Source: Rhypophila decipiens (Eukaryota; Ascomycota; Sordariomycetes; Sordariales; Naviculisporaceae). Taken from it: DNA of 38,279 nucleotides. Under the pieces are notes generated by a model. That model saw only the letters and a program-made list of their open reading frames with translations. It did not search any database and had not been told where the DNA came from. A program made the position numbers and the translations under genes. Numbering within the stretch: position 1 is the first letter of the stretch; every line of letters starts with the position of its first letter. The stretch is from NCBI GenBank assembly GCA_033297075.1, contig MU858313.1:1-38279 (forward strand), written 5' to 3'. Below, piece by piece: positions 20,046 to 30,293 of the stretch.

Positions 20046-20320
20046 GGCACCACTACTCTCGTATACAGGTACCCGTCCTTTCGTATACAGGTACTACTCG
20101 TGTTGAATTAATACCTTGACTGGCTGGAATAATAAATGCCTTAAGTAGCCAGATTAGATGCAGATGCCTTGACGAGGCTGGAATACATACCTTGACTCGG
20201 TAGAATAGATGCCCTGACGGCTGGAATAAAGAGGTGCCTTGACTAGCTCGAATGGATTCCTTGACTGGGCTGGAAAGTCAAACTGGACTGGTGCCACCTG
20301 TATATGAGAGTAGTGGTGCC
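20046..20320. mobile_element. 275-bp inverted-repeat element enclosing a minisatellite
   Basis: The left end (20046-20070) begins GGCACCACTACTCTCGTATA. The right end (20296-20320), read backwards, begins GGCACCACTACTCTCATATA. These are 25-bp terminal inverted repeats with one mismatch. Next to the left end the sequence TCGTATACAGGTAC is repeated directly. The interior is a tandem array. No coding capacity, and no clear target-site duplication in the immediate flanks. It is unrelated to the three elements at 9.9-11.9 kb. Confidence 0.75.
20109..20279. repeat. ~24-bp minisatellite, about seven degenerate units
   Basis: Consensus about ATGCCTTGACTGGCTGGAAT, with variable 1-8 bp spacers. Units begin near 20110, 20136, 20164, 20188, 20209, 20235 and 20256. 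Unit divergence suggests an old array. Confidence 0.8.
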
Positions 20321-20689
20321 GGTCTGTTAAGCCGCTACAAGAAACAGTAGGTCAGTCGGTGTAAGAACGTCTCGTTACCAAGCTGGCATCACCTGGTTGA
20401 AAAGTCTGAAAGAAATAGGTGAACATTGTAATCTCTTAACCTTCTCTGGCAAGAGATGCCCGCTACTGATAACATCAATCACTACTTTAGTACTTCCTAA
20501 TGAATTCCAAAATGCCGCCTGCTATCCTTTCATTCCGACCACGCTGAAAGCCAATCCCTTTCTAAGCAAGCGCCACGTTTTCCTAGAAGCTCCTCACGCT
20601 GTGTCGGGGGACGAAAAGATCCGCACATCACCCCAGTCTGCTCCAATTAAGTACGACTTGCTCGGTTGGCCGTCAGAGTAGTCCCCTTC
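20321..20689. other. no supported gene
   Basis: Plain intergenic sequence between the inverted-repeat element and the acidic-repeat frame. An ATG-less open frame at 20397-20681 has no supporting features. Confidence 0.5.
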
Positions 20690-21124
20690 TCATACGGACC
20701 ACCTCCCATCTCTCGACATCCCATTCATCCTCGATCTCGACTGCCTCTCCATCAGCTGCCTGAAAGACTCCTTCTCACTCTCCATCAGCCGCTCGAGAAG
20801 CTCCATCTCATGATCTATCTCATCCTCATCCGTATCCTCCTCAACATTCCGCAGCCACGATAATATTCTCGTAAACTCCCGCCATGATAACATTCTCGCA
20901 AACTCCTCCTCAACATCCTCCTCATCCGTATCCTCCTCATCTGTATCCTCCTCATCTGTATCCTCCTCCTCTGTATCATCCTCCTCTGTATCCTCCTCCT
21001 CCTCAACATCCTCCTCAACATCGCGCAGCCACGATAATATTCTCGTAAACTCCTGCCACGATAACATTCTCGCAAACTCCTCCTCAAACTCCTCCTCAAC
21101 ATCCTCCTCCTTCACCCCGGTATC
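20690..21124 (-). other. acidic-repeat open frame continuing in frame after the stop of the 21125-22316 gene
   Basis: Directly after the TAG at 21125-21127 the same frame stays open for 145 codons. It encodes a Glu/Asp-rich sequence holding two near-identical copies of FARMLSWxEFTRILSWLR, separated by DTDEE repeats, and a helical Arg-rich end (MELLERLMESEKESFRQLME). There is no ATG at its start. It is either the true C-terminus of the upstream gene behind a nonsense mutation, or 3' UTR. The duplicated helix suggests real coding history. Confidence 0.4.
20840..21088. repeat. ~75-bp direct duplication flanking an acidic codon repeat
   Basis: Copies at about 20840-20912 and 21014-21088 share GCAGCCACGATAATATTCTC and the following sequence with few changes. 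Between them is an 18-bp-type repeat of CTCATCTGTATCCTC units encoding Asp-Thr-Asp-Glu-Glu. Confidence 0.85.
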
Positions 21125-22316
21125 CTAGCCCTCGGGATTAAAATCATAGGGACACAATTCAGAACGCATGAATTCCTCCCTAGGATACAATTCAGAACGC
21201 TCGAATCCCTTCCCAGGCACAACAATGAAGCCTCTTTCTTTGCTCGTCGCCGACTCACGCCACTCGTCCAATTTGGTCTTGTGTTCCTGAAACTTGGGCA
21301 GCACGAGCCCTTTCCCAGCGAACAAAGCACTCGTCACGGTCTTGCGACTGTCAGAATCTTCAGGTAATGGGAAACTGCCTTCGCAGCGCAAAAGCCTGTC
21401 GGGGAGAGGTGGACCGTTTTGGATCAGACTGAACCACCAGTTACCAGACTTGCCGTCCGGGGGGCTCATGGGTTCACACAGACACTCAACAGTTGGTTTA
21501 TCGTCATCGTCTGGAGGTTCATCCGTTGATTTATCGTCATCGTCTAGGGGTTCCTTGTCTAGAGCTTCCTCGGCTAGAGGTTCCTTTTCTGGAGGTTGCT
21601 CGCGTAGAGGTTCCTTGTCTGGAGCTTCCTCGCCTAGAGGTTCCTTGTCTGGAGGTTGCTCGCCTAGAGGTTCCTTGTCTGGAGCTTCCTCGCCTAGAGG
21701 TTCCTTGTCTAGAGGTTGCTCGCCTAGAGGTTTCTTGTCTGGAGGTTGCTCACCTAGAGGTTCTTTATCTAGAGGTTCATTGTCTGGAGCTTCCTCGCCT
21801 AGAGGTTCCTTGTCTGGAGCTTCCTCGCCTAGATGTTCCTCGTCTGTTGGTACAACCAGTGGTGGAGGTTCATTTCCTGGAGGTAAAACCAGTGGTGGAG
21901 GTATTCCAATATCGTCATCGCCTGGAGATACATCCGGTGAAGGTGCATCCGGATCTTCAGATGTAAACAACAATTGTTGATCCGGCCATGCTCTGTAAGG
22001 GGAACAGCCACCGACCTGCAACACTTATTAGCGGCATACAAGACCAGGGCTGTTTCAACGTCAGACTTACAAGACAGTTCCTGCAATATACTAAAACAAA
22101 ATCAGCTCCCTCTAGATTTTCAAGGCAACCCCCATGAACGCCACAATCCTTCTTGCTGATATTTCTCTTCCTGACAGGATCATGAGGCGTTGAGCGGTAA
22201 CCCCTGATATAATCTGTGCGGCATTCGCACCACCGGTCGTCAGGAGGAATTTGAGGAGTGGGTTCGCCGGTATAGTATGGCCGCGCCTGAACGAGTTCCT
22301 CCGGCGGATTTGACAT
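21125..22316 (-). CDS. lineage-specific low-complexity repeat protein
   Basis: Two exons, 22071-22316 and 21125-22015, give 378 residues. The 55-nt intron has GTAAGT, GCTAAT and TTGCAG, and joins RNCL to VGGCSPYRAWPD. Family not recognised. The N-terminal ~90 residues are Cys-rich (DRWCECRTDYIRGY, KKDCGVHGGC, VYCRNC, GGCSPY) and may be a small metal- or disulfide-stabilised fold. A Pro/Asp-rich linker follows, then about ten copies of a ten-residue unit (consensus GEEAPDKEPL), then a DDDD-rich spacer. The C-terminal ~100 residues are more complex (NWWFSLIQNGPPLPDRLLRC, ALFAGKGLVLPKFQEHKTKL). No signal peptide or membrane segment. The TAG stop is followed by a long continuing open frame. Good splice signals across two otherwise different frames support a real gene. 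Confidence 0.65.
21541..21840. repeat. 30-bp coding tandem repeat, about ten units
   Basis: On the plus strand the unit is CCTAGAGGTTCCTTGTCTGG followed by AGCTTCCTCG. Units differ by single-base changes and one is partly deleted. They encode the GEEAPDKEPL repeat on the minus strand. Confidence 0.9.
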
Positions 22317-23994
22317 GGTTTGCGGTATTTATTCTTGTCGGCTGAAGCGGAAAATGATGTTGGTAAATGTACTTTAACAAAGCTCGGTGGATGATGCAGA
22401 ATTGCGGATGGATGGAGGAGCTCGGCTTGCAAGACGCATGCAGATACTCTTTGTCGTTGTACGCTCAGAGCCCAAAGGGTTTTGGGTTGCGGAGGAACTT
22501 CCTGCTGGTCAGAACCAAATTCCCATCACCTCTTTCCGTACCGTGTCCAGAGCAAGAACCCTCGATGGCCTACTCAGTGCAGAGTGCAGTTTACACCTTC
22601 CAACGAGTAGGCAGGAGACTGCGACGTCACGATCTCTCCAGACAAACTTCCCAAGGCGCACATGCCTGCTTGCTTTGATTCTGAACATGCAATTTCACCA
22701 CAGATGAACCATGCTTTTCCTGCATTATCGGCGGTGGGAAAGGGCTTTATCGGCGCGTGTCATTATCCGAAGTGAAGGAAGTCTCGGAGATGTGCGTTTT
22801 GAAAAAGGGAAGGTTTGGTTGCCTGCCATCGAGGAGAAAGGTTCATGAGCGTGTTGGATGAACTGCTGTCTCAAAGGCTAGAAGGCCCAATGGTGGCCCT
22901 GGAATGGGACTTGTCGCTTCTATAGAATAATTGTGAACAACAAATGGGCTGTCCAATTACTATTTCTTTTCCCTTTCTCTCACCCAGATCTTCTCACAAG
23001 TGACAAAACTTCAAGCCTGGGGACCTCCTGCCAGATGTGTGAGACTAAAGACCCCACCACGGTGTCATCCGTACGCTCCTTCCCAATTTGTCGGATACTT
23101 CCTTGACCGAACCAGCAACACGGTGTGGGACTGCTCGAGACATGATCGGGCAAGTTTGGCAGGAGCGTTATTTACGCGAGTTCTAGACCGCCGCCTTTGG
23201 CTCGTTAGTACCCCTTGCCACAGAGTATCAACGCCCACCATTTGTGCTATGGCAGGTTCAAGTTGAAAATAAGAATGAGAGTGCTAGCTTCTTCCCTTCG
23301 TCTTCATGTTCTGGCCACCTTTTCATCTGAGGTGCCTCGAAGAATTGACATCACAATTCAAACACCAATGACTACTGGCCCGCAAAGCCGAAGAAACATA
23401 ATGGCGGAAGTGATTGGTCCCATTTCCTCGTCGTCCAGGTCTCCTCGTTTGAGCTCAGCCTGCCGCAGACCCTCGCTGGATTTGCGAGGAAGGAATAAGA
23501 CTCGCAAGTGCACTTTGTTTCACCTTGACCTACAAGACAGGAGCCCTCCTCTGGTTTTGCGAGACTGAGTGCCCCTTCCTGTGTACGTTTCTTCCCGAAT
23601 TGCTTGGAGGTTTCTGACTTTTTTTCAACAATCCCGCAATGTAGAGAGAGGCCGTTGGGACATGATCAAGGTACAAGGTATTTTGGAAAAGCATCTGGGC
23701 CACTTGAAGGGAGCCTTACCACCTTCCTCCAACCAATAATAGTGAGAACCACACCACCAGTTCGGGCAGTTCATGCCCACCTTCCTTCACCGCCCTACAT
23801 TCAGCTCTGGCGGGGTTGACAAGGAACATGAACGCCATTCCTACTCCTTCCTACTCTATATTCTTCCACACTTTTGTGTTCGCTTTCTGACCCAGTGCAA
23901 ATCGACAACCTGCAGCATGGTCCAAACATGATGCCTAGGTATTGTTCACTGGGCTTTGATATTGTGGTGAGACAGACGAGCAAGGACACTTAGA
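22317..23994. other. divergent intergenic region
   Basis: Separates the minus-strand repeat gene from the plus-strand HeLo-like gene and should contain both promoters. Short open frames (for example 22367-22678 and 23215-23568) have no domain, splice or codon-bias support. Confidence 0.45.
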
Positions 23995-25398
23995 ATGGCT
24001 GAAGTCGTCGGTCTTGTTGCGTCTGTCATCCAAGTCGCGTCAACTGGGCTTCGACTCTCACGGGTCATCGGTCCAGGGCTACGAGAAGCGTCTAAGAGGT
24101 CTTGATAAGGATATCTACTTCACCTCAAGTATCATCTCCGAGCTAGCGACGCTCCTCAAGGACCCCCGTGTCCAGTCCGTGGTCTCGGAACGAAGCATCG
24201 AGCTTACCCGCGAAATCGTAGCCGAGTTTGAGGCCATGTTCCAGGCGATTGAGAATGTCGTCGAAGAAATTCGGGCCGACACTCTTGGAAAGTGGAAGAT
24301 ATATTTCAGGGAATCCAGAATCAGGCTGCTGGTCTCCAATCTGGACCGTCTCAAGGGTAGCTTGCAGCTCCTGATTGGCGTCATCACCCATGCCTCCCAA
24401 ATCTCGACCGAACATCCCGACGATGCCACCATACTCGCTCACCGAATCAAGATTCTTGAGCTCATGGTCGAGAAGGAAGAGTACACAGAAAGATACCTGC
24501 GAGAAAAGAGAAAATAGGACAGCTTAATGGTACAAATAAACTCAAACAGCACTTTGGGGAGCGTGTCAACGATACAAACCGGCAACGGAGCCGCAGTGAC
24601 CTGGAGAAGTCTTGTAGACAAGCAATTGCCACCTAAAGAACTTGAAGATCCCATTTCTGACGAGTACTTGGAAAGCAGCGTCAAAGGGAAGGGAGTGGCA
24701 GTCACCGAACCATTTAGTACGAATTTGGGCATCTCGTACGAAAACGAGTGTCAGGGATCGGAGGATGAGTCTATGAGAGGAGAGCCGACAATGTCGCTCA
24801 CTTAAGGAGTGAGCTGATTCAACTCAGGGGATATATGGGTGGCACCAGTTCAGAAACGACTCATCTTGGCTCATCGTCGAGAAATCCCAAGAGTCGGGAG
24901 GGACACGTTCCGGAGAAACTGGACATGCAGGAACAGGAGAAGGATGATGCACCATCAACCCCAGGTTCCATGACGGTCGCTACATCGCACCCAGAAACTC
25001 TTCCTCCGCCAATGCGGGCCATAGACAAAGTGACTAAGCCGGGGAAGACACGAAAAAGGGAAAGGGCATCCAGATCCGGAAAGAAGATACTCAAAGGTAC
25101 AGGCTATGGAATGGTGGGCATCGCTGCTGTTTTAACCTTCGCTATCAGCCTGCCTTTATGGTGGTGGCATAGAAGAAGGCAGGCATCTTATTGGGATGGG
25201 TTACAACTTGCCGAAGGCCACCTGCATGGACCGAGATTTGGAAGCCCCTTCGACCCCTCCTATTCCCCTGGTCATATACCGGGAGAGTTATATGATAATG
25301 ATCTTGGGGAGCGAGCGGAGCTGGAGCTCATTGATCGTTTGACCATTAAGAGACGACACGACAACAGGAAGCGAGACAGTTCAATACCGGAATCCTAG
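23995..25398 (+). pseudogene. HeLo-like N-terminal-domain protein with a membrane segment, frame-disrupted
   Basis: ATG 23995 begins MAEVVGLVASVIQVASTGLR, the usual start of fungal STAND/HeLo-like N-terminal domains. That frame hits a stop at 24103. From about 24060 the domain continues one frame over (VQGYEKRLRGLDKDIYFTSS, then LLKDPRVQSV and DTLGKWKIYF), so a small deletion near 24058-24075 is likely. This frame meets TAG at 24515 but stays open to 24805. A 69-nt intron at 24482-24550 (GTACAC, CTTAAT, ACAG) would remove the TAG in frame. A 59-nt intron at about 24766-24824 would reach the last frame (MGGTSSETTHL...). That frame has a basic stretch, a single membrane helix (GYGMVGIAAVLTFAISLPLW) and a C-terminal tail ending at 25396. 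Members of this domain group trigger or regulate cell death in heterokaryon incompatibility; a role for this copy is not shown. A multi-exon gene with one sequencing error is the alternative. Confidence 0.5.
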
Positions 25399-25654
25399 TC
25401 ATTAAGACATCGCAAGCTTAACACGCCGGACCCTGGGTCTTGATGACACTTTTGCGGCCTTTGGATCAACGCAGCAAGTTCAGCTGATTCTACTTCAAGT
25501 CAGCTTCGACTTGGTTATCATGAAGAAGAGCCCACTCGATGCCAATGTTATTGAACACATAAGATTTACTCAAGAATGATCTACCTCCCAAAACTTTCTC
25601 GTTTTCACTGTTTCTGAGGTCAAGACTACTCCCGTATTCCGTTCGCTATACTAG

Positions 25655-27807
25655 CTAGCCATTGATAATATCCTCTGCAATTTTTTCAGCCAGCATATCT
25701 GCAAGGTAATTCTCACACGTTAGTACGCCTTCTAGACAACAAACGGGTTCTTAAAATCTCAAGCGAAAGCAAAGAGGCACAACTTACAGACGGTGCTCTG
25801 CGGATGACCAGGCACCAAAAACGGAAATGAGCTAGCATCCACAACCCTCAACCCAGCCACGCCCCTGACCCTAGCCCTCGAGTCCAGAACGGCCATCGGG
25901 TCCGTGGCGTTGCCCATCTTGCACGTACAAGCCGGATGCCACAGCGTCATGAGACTATTTCGGATCGCATCCAGAATCTGCGCGTCAGTCTGGACTTGCG
26001 GACCGGGATACTTCTCCGGCCCGGTAACGATCGGCGTCGGCCCAGACGCCAAAGACGCAAAGACCTGCCGAGAGCGTTTAAACGCCGCAATGGCGAGTTC
26101 CTGGTCTGCGGGGTCTGTCAGCCAGGCCGGATTAACAACGGGGAGGTCGGCCGTGCTGGAGGATGTGATTGTGATATTGCCTCTCGAGAGCGGGGTGATG
26201 AGCACGTTTAGAATGGTTGCGTACTGGCGCCCGTCAAAAGGCTGGTCGAAGAGCATGTTGCCCAGGTCGCCGACGAACCCGGGAGCGCTGATGTATTCCA
26301 CCTCTGGCCAGTCGGCAGGAAACTGGGCGAGCTTGGCGCGGGTGGAGGCGGAGAACTGGGTTGATCGCAGAGGTTCGGGGACCTTTTCCCAGGCGAGAAA
26401 GTCGGCGGTTGGGTTGGCCAGCGGGCCGTTTTGATGCACCGTGTACTCGGCCAGTTGGGCGGCTAGGTATAGCGGATCCCGGGCCAGGCGGGTGACAGTG
26501 GTCAGGTCGACGGGATAGCTCGGGCCAAAGGTGGGGTGGTCCCAGAGGTTTTGGCCTACGCCGGGGAGGTCCTGAATTACGGGGATGCCGAGCGGAGTAA
26601 GCTGGGAGGAAGGACCGATTCCGGACACCATGAGCAGTTGGGGGGATTGGAAGGCGCCGGCGGATATGATTACCTCCTTTGTGGCGGTTAAGGTGTACGA
26701 GAGGAGCCCGGTCTTGACCCGAACGCCGGTCGCACGTTTGGGCTCGGTCGGGGAGGAAAAGAGTATCTTTTCTGCTCGTGTGGTTGTGTATACTTTTAGG
26801 TTGGTCAGGGCGGAGAGGATGGCGGATCGGAGGAAAGTGGTGGCGGAGCTGGCGCGGGTCTGGTCTGACGGGCGGATGGTGGAGGTGCAGTACTGGGCGC
26901 CCATCAGACTGCCCGAGTTGAAGTCGGCTGCCTCGGGGATTCCGACAGAGGAAAAGCCAGACTTGAGCCATGACGACCAAGACTGCCCGTAGTTGGAAAA
27001 TGAGGCATGCAAGGGGTTGTTTTCCGTTGCCGGGAAAGCGTCCGAGTTGTACAACGGCGTCGAGTTGCTGGCTCGCTTTTGCATGTTGGGCGGCGTGAAC
27101 TGGGTGCTTCGCTGGAAATAAGGAAGAGCGTTGGCCCATGTATAGCTTTGGTCGTCTACCTCGTCTGCCCATTGCTGCATGGACTGAACTGTTGGGCGCT
27201 GGTAGATCATGAAGTTCAGAGCAGATCTAAGCGACCGAGTTAGACTGTGATTTCATGCGAGAGGGTGGGATCATAGGAGGAGGGCCCTTACGATCCACCG
27301 ACGCATTTGCCTCTTGCGTAATGGATATCTCGGAAATTGGTGCCTGGCTGGTTCTTCACCTCAAACAGCCAGTCGACGAGTGGGTTGACAAGGGTTCCGT
27401 CGCTCCCAACGAGTATCACATCAAGACCTGGCGTGCTGCTCAAGATGGGGTTCGTGAAGTCATAGTATCCGCCTGGATAGAATCTGGTCAGTATGTGTGT
27501 TCTCAGCTCAGCGGATTGGGCCAAAATTCTTACCTGCTTCGACCAAGGCGACACGAGCACCACTCTGCGCCAACCGCACCGCGAGTGCCGTGCCAGCAGT
27601 CCCAGCACCAACAACAACATAGTCGTAGCTAGCTGGCACTCCAATCAAGGGAGCCAAGATACCAAGGGGAGCCTGGACCAGACTTTTGAGAGCATTGATG
27701 ATTTCCTGAATATGGTTGTTTTGCTGCGTCTGACGGGGCGGGATTCTGGCGGCGGGGAGGAGAGGAAGCGCCGAGAGCCAGCAGGTGAATAGAAGAAGGA
27801 ATCTCAT
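25655..27807 (-). CDS. secreted GMC oxidoreductase (AA3-type FAD enzyme)
   Basis: Four exons (27534-27807, 27292-27472, 25788-27226, 25655-25698) give 645 residues. Introns of 61, 65 and 89 nt all have GTAAG donors and CTGAC/CTAAC branch sites, and all phases close. A signal peptide (MRFLLLFTCWLSALPLLPAA) precedes the FAD dinucleotide fold (YDYVVVGAGTAG, residues 61-72, then VALVEAGG). RGKCVGGSSALNFMIYQRP is the second family signature. The catalytic pair is probably H582 (LWHPACTCKMG) and H626 (VPGHPQSTVY), 44 residues apart as in aryl-alcohol oxidases. Known chemistry: FAD-dependent oxidation of an alcohol or sugar substrate, often feeding H2O2 to peroxidases. The substrate cannot be told from sequence; choline- or glucose-dehydrogenase-like relatives are alternatives. 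The length is normal and the gene looks intact. Confidence 0.92.
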
Positions 27808-29158
27808 GTTTGCTGCAACACCTTAGCACCTAGTTGAGGTGATGGCATAAACCTTCAGAACGTTACGGAGCTGCCAGCTAGGAGACTCGGAGAGGATTCT
27901 GGTCGACTTGGAGGAAGCCGGGGGAAAGAGATGAATCCCGTGAGTGAGGAACTCAGCTCAGCTGCCAACCCTCGAGGAAGACAAGATCCAGCTATTTATC
28001 GTGCCTGGCCAGGAGGAAAGATGGCGGCTAGCATTCGCGATGCTAGTCCCAAAACTTACTCGTACAGCTTCCAAAACACCCACTGCCAAGAGGTTGAAAT
28101 CCTGAATTGGTGATGTAGAATGGTCATCACTGCTTTAGTGTATTTCCTTCACGCAACTAATTTTGTGTGATTTCTTTAGTCTAGTCCAAATGGCTTATAT
28201 TCCTAGGCAGGATAGAGTAAGCCACTGAGGTCAGCGATTCTTGAACAGCAGCCTGAGCTAGAGTGCTAGAGTAGCATCGGTCTTTCTAATTGTGTCCTGA
28301 CATGGTAAACTAAGCCATCGTGGGATTTAGAAAGGTGTGCATTGTGAAGTCGACTCGTGTTGGTCGGGCGATCGATTTTGATTTTAGAGATCCCCGGGAG
28401 GGCTGCCCTTGTTATGCAGTGGTACCCTCCCCGTTGACCTACAAGACTATTTCCGAGTTGGGACGTGGGAGGTGGAGAGATTTTTCCCGCCATTTATCAA
28501 TAGTTGGAGAGCTTCCAGGTTTTCAGCCCGTGCAGGGAGACATAACATTAGCGTACCAGTAAAATCAAAAGTCTGGACAACAACCCGAACCACCACCTGG
28601 ATATGCCCGCAAGGCCCGAAACGATGACACAACCTTTCCGTTGACAGCATCTTGTCAGCGAGACTTGTCACAACCAAGTGAGGAACTATTGTCTTGGCCT
28701 CAACCATCTGCAACTAGCTTACATGTCGAGTTTGTACGGGAATCTTGTCCCTTGATGAGGACTAATACTCGAGTAACAATCAAGTTATAATAGCCTGAAC
28801 TGCCTGTTCGTTTTCGTATAAATCACAGGTCCACGATACGATTGTGATAACGACCATATAAAATCATACTGGTTCGAGTATTCCCTTCTGAGCAGCGACT
28901 TCCTATATACTTTCAAAGTCTTATAGATATACCTCTTCTAGTAGACCGTCCCCTTTTTGATCCGTCGCGGCTCAAGTAGTCATGGAGAGGAATTCCACCA
29001 AGTGCCTGCAGGATCTGGACAACTCCTATACGATCCAAGAACTGTTTATCTGCTCATATTGAGAGGCAAAGAGACACCAGACCACTTCTTATCCAAAACA
29101 CCCGCCGAGCACGATGGCAGACCCAAGAATCAAAAAGAAACCCACAACATATCACCAC
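27808..29158. other. intergenic region
   Basis: Promoter side of the GMC gene and downstream side of the chitosanase gene. A TATA-like CTATTTAT occurs near 27991-27998. No supported gene. Confidence 0.45.
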
Positions 29159-30293
29159 CTACTCAGCCCCCCTCCGTTCCTTAACCACCTTCCGTCCATG
29201 ACCATGATACCCCCAACTCGCCCTCCTCACCCTCGCCGGCCCAGCCTCACTAGCAACCGGCTCACCAGTCGTCGCCGGTGCTCCAGGACTACTAGTAGTC
29301 TCATTCCCGGCCGCCGGCTCCGAGACCAACCCATTCGCACCAATCCTCGCCGCAACAAGTCTATCCCCCAAAGCACCGATGCTCTTCTCAAACTCGTCAA
29401 AGCTGCCCGCGTTCCATTTGGCTCCATTCGCACCGGGCACCGCATCTGCGCCCGGGAAAGCAATATACAGCACGTCGTTTTCGTCATGCCCATTGTTCCC
29501 GTTCATGCTCTGCCCATAGCAGGCTGTTGCCAGTGCCAAGGAAGTTTCTCCTACGAGCGGGTGGTCCCCGTCGTCGCCGTTTGTGTCGCCCCATATTCCG
29601 TAGAACTAGTACATGTATTCTCATCAGCCCCTGACCACAGAGGAAGGAAAGGACGGGGTAAGCAAGTAATTAAAAACCTACCAGTTTATTCCCACAAACA
29701 ACAGCCATCACACTCAAAGGCTTGACCCCGTGAGCCGCAGGATCAAACGTCTTCCAGCCGGGTTTACTCCCCGAGTTGCCAAACACGACGTAGGAGTGGA
29801 TCTTGGCATTCAAGTCGTCGATGCCCTTGTTGTAGCCGGCCACAATGTCTTGGAAGGACGTGATGGCTTGTGTGTCTTCGCTGCTGAAACAGCGCTTGTC
29901 GTTTACCGGCGGGCCGTTTTGGACCCCGTCGCAGTCGATGTCCATGTTTGTGAATTCTTTGCCGGAGGCTTTGAGGTAGATTACTGATGGGGAGGTAGGG
30001 GTGTTGGAGCAGTAGGATACGTCTTTTTTGCACAAGAATTATATCCAATGTTAGTAATTCGCCATAAGTTTGAAAGGGAACTGAGGCTTGGGAAAAAGGG
30101 GGTGAAGAGACTAACCACCCGGCCCATCATCAGTACTAAAGAACCCAGTTGCAAGCTTGTTCTTGCAAGCTCCTTGGGAAGCTACCTGGTTGTAAAAGGT
30201 CTTGAGGTTGCTCGGGACATCACGGGCGGATACCACCGCCCCTAGACCTCCCAGGAGAGAGGCCATGAAGATAAAGTGGTTCGTAGTATGCAT
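29159..30293 (-). CDS. GH75 chitosanase with a one-base frameshift
   Basis: Three exons: 30116-30293, 29682-30022 and 29159-29606. Introns of 93 nt (GTTAGT, ACTAAC) and 75 nt (GTAGGT, GCTGAT) fit in phase. There is a signal peptide of ~23 residues ([14 protein letters not shown]). Family blocks include [51 protein letters not shown], then [20 protein letters not shown] and [17 protein letters not shown]. Between GIWGDT and NGDDGDH the frame shifts: the plus strand has TTTT at 29580-29583, where three T would keep the frame. Corrected length would be 321 residues, with catalytic Asp about 180 and Glu about 193, the 13-residue spacing known from Fusarium chitosanase (D175/E188). The enzyme hydrolyses chitosan outside the cell. 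The C-terminal ~100 residues are a Gly/Ala/Pro-rich extension. As given, the frame loses the catalytic Glu, so this is a pseudogene or a homopolymer error. Confidence 0.88.

Noticed and set aside
21294..21980. A 228-codon plus-strand frame with Gly/Ser-rich repeats
   Set aside because: It is the shadow of the 30-bp coding repeat on the minus strand, where splice signals and composition support the gene.
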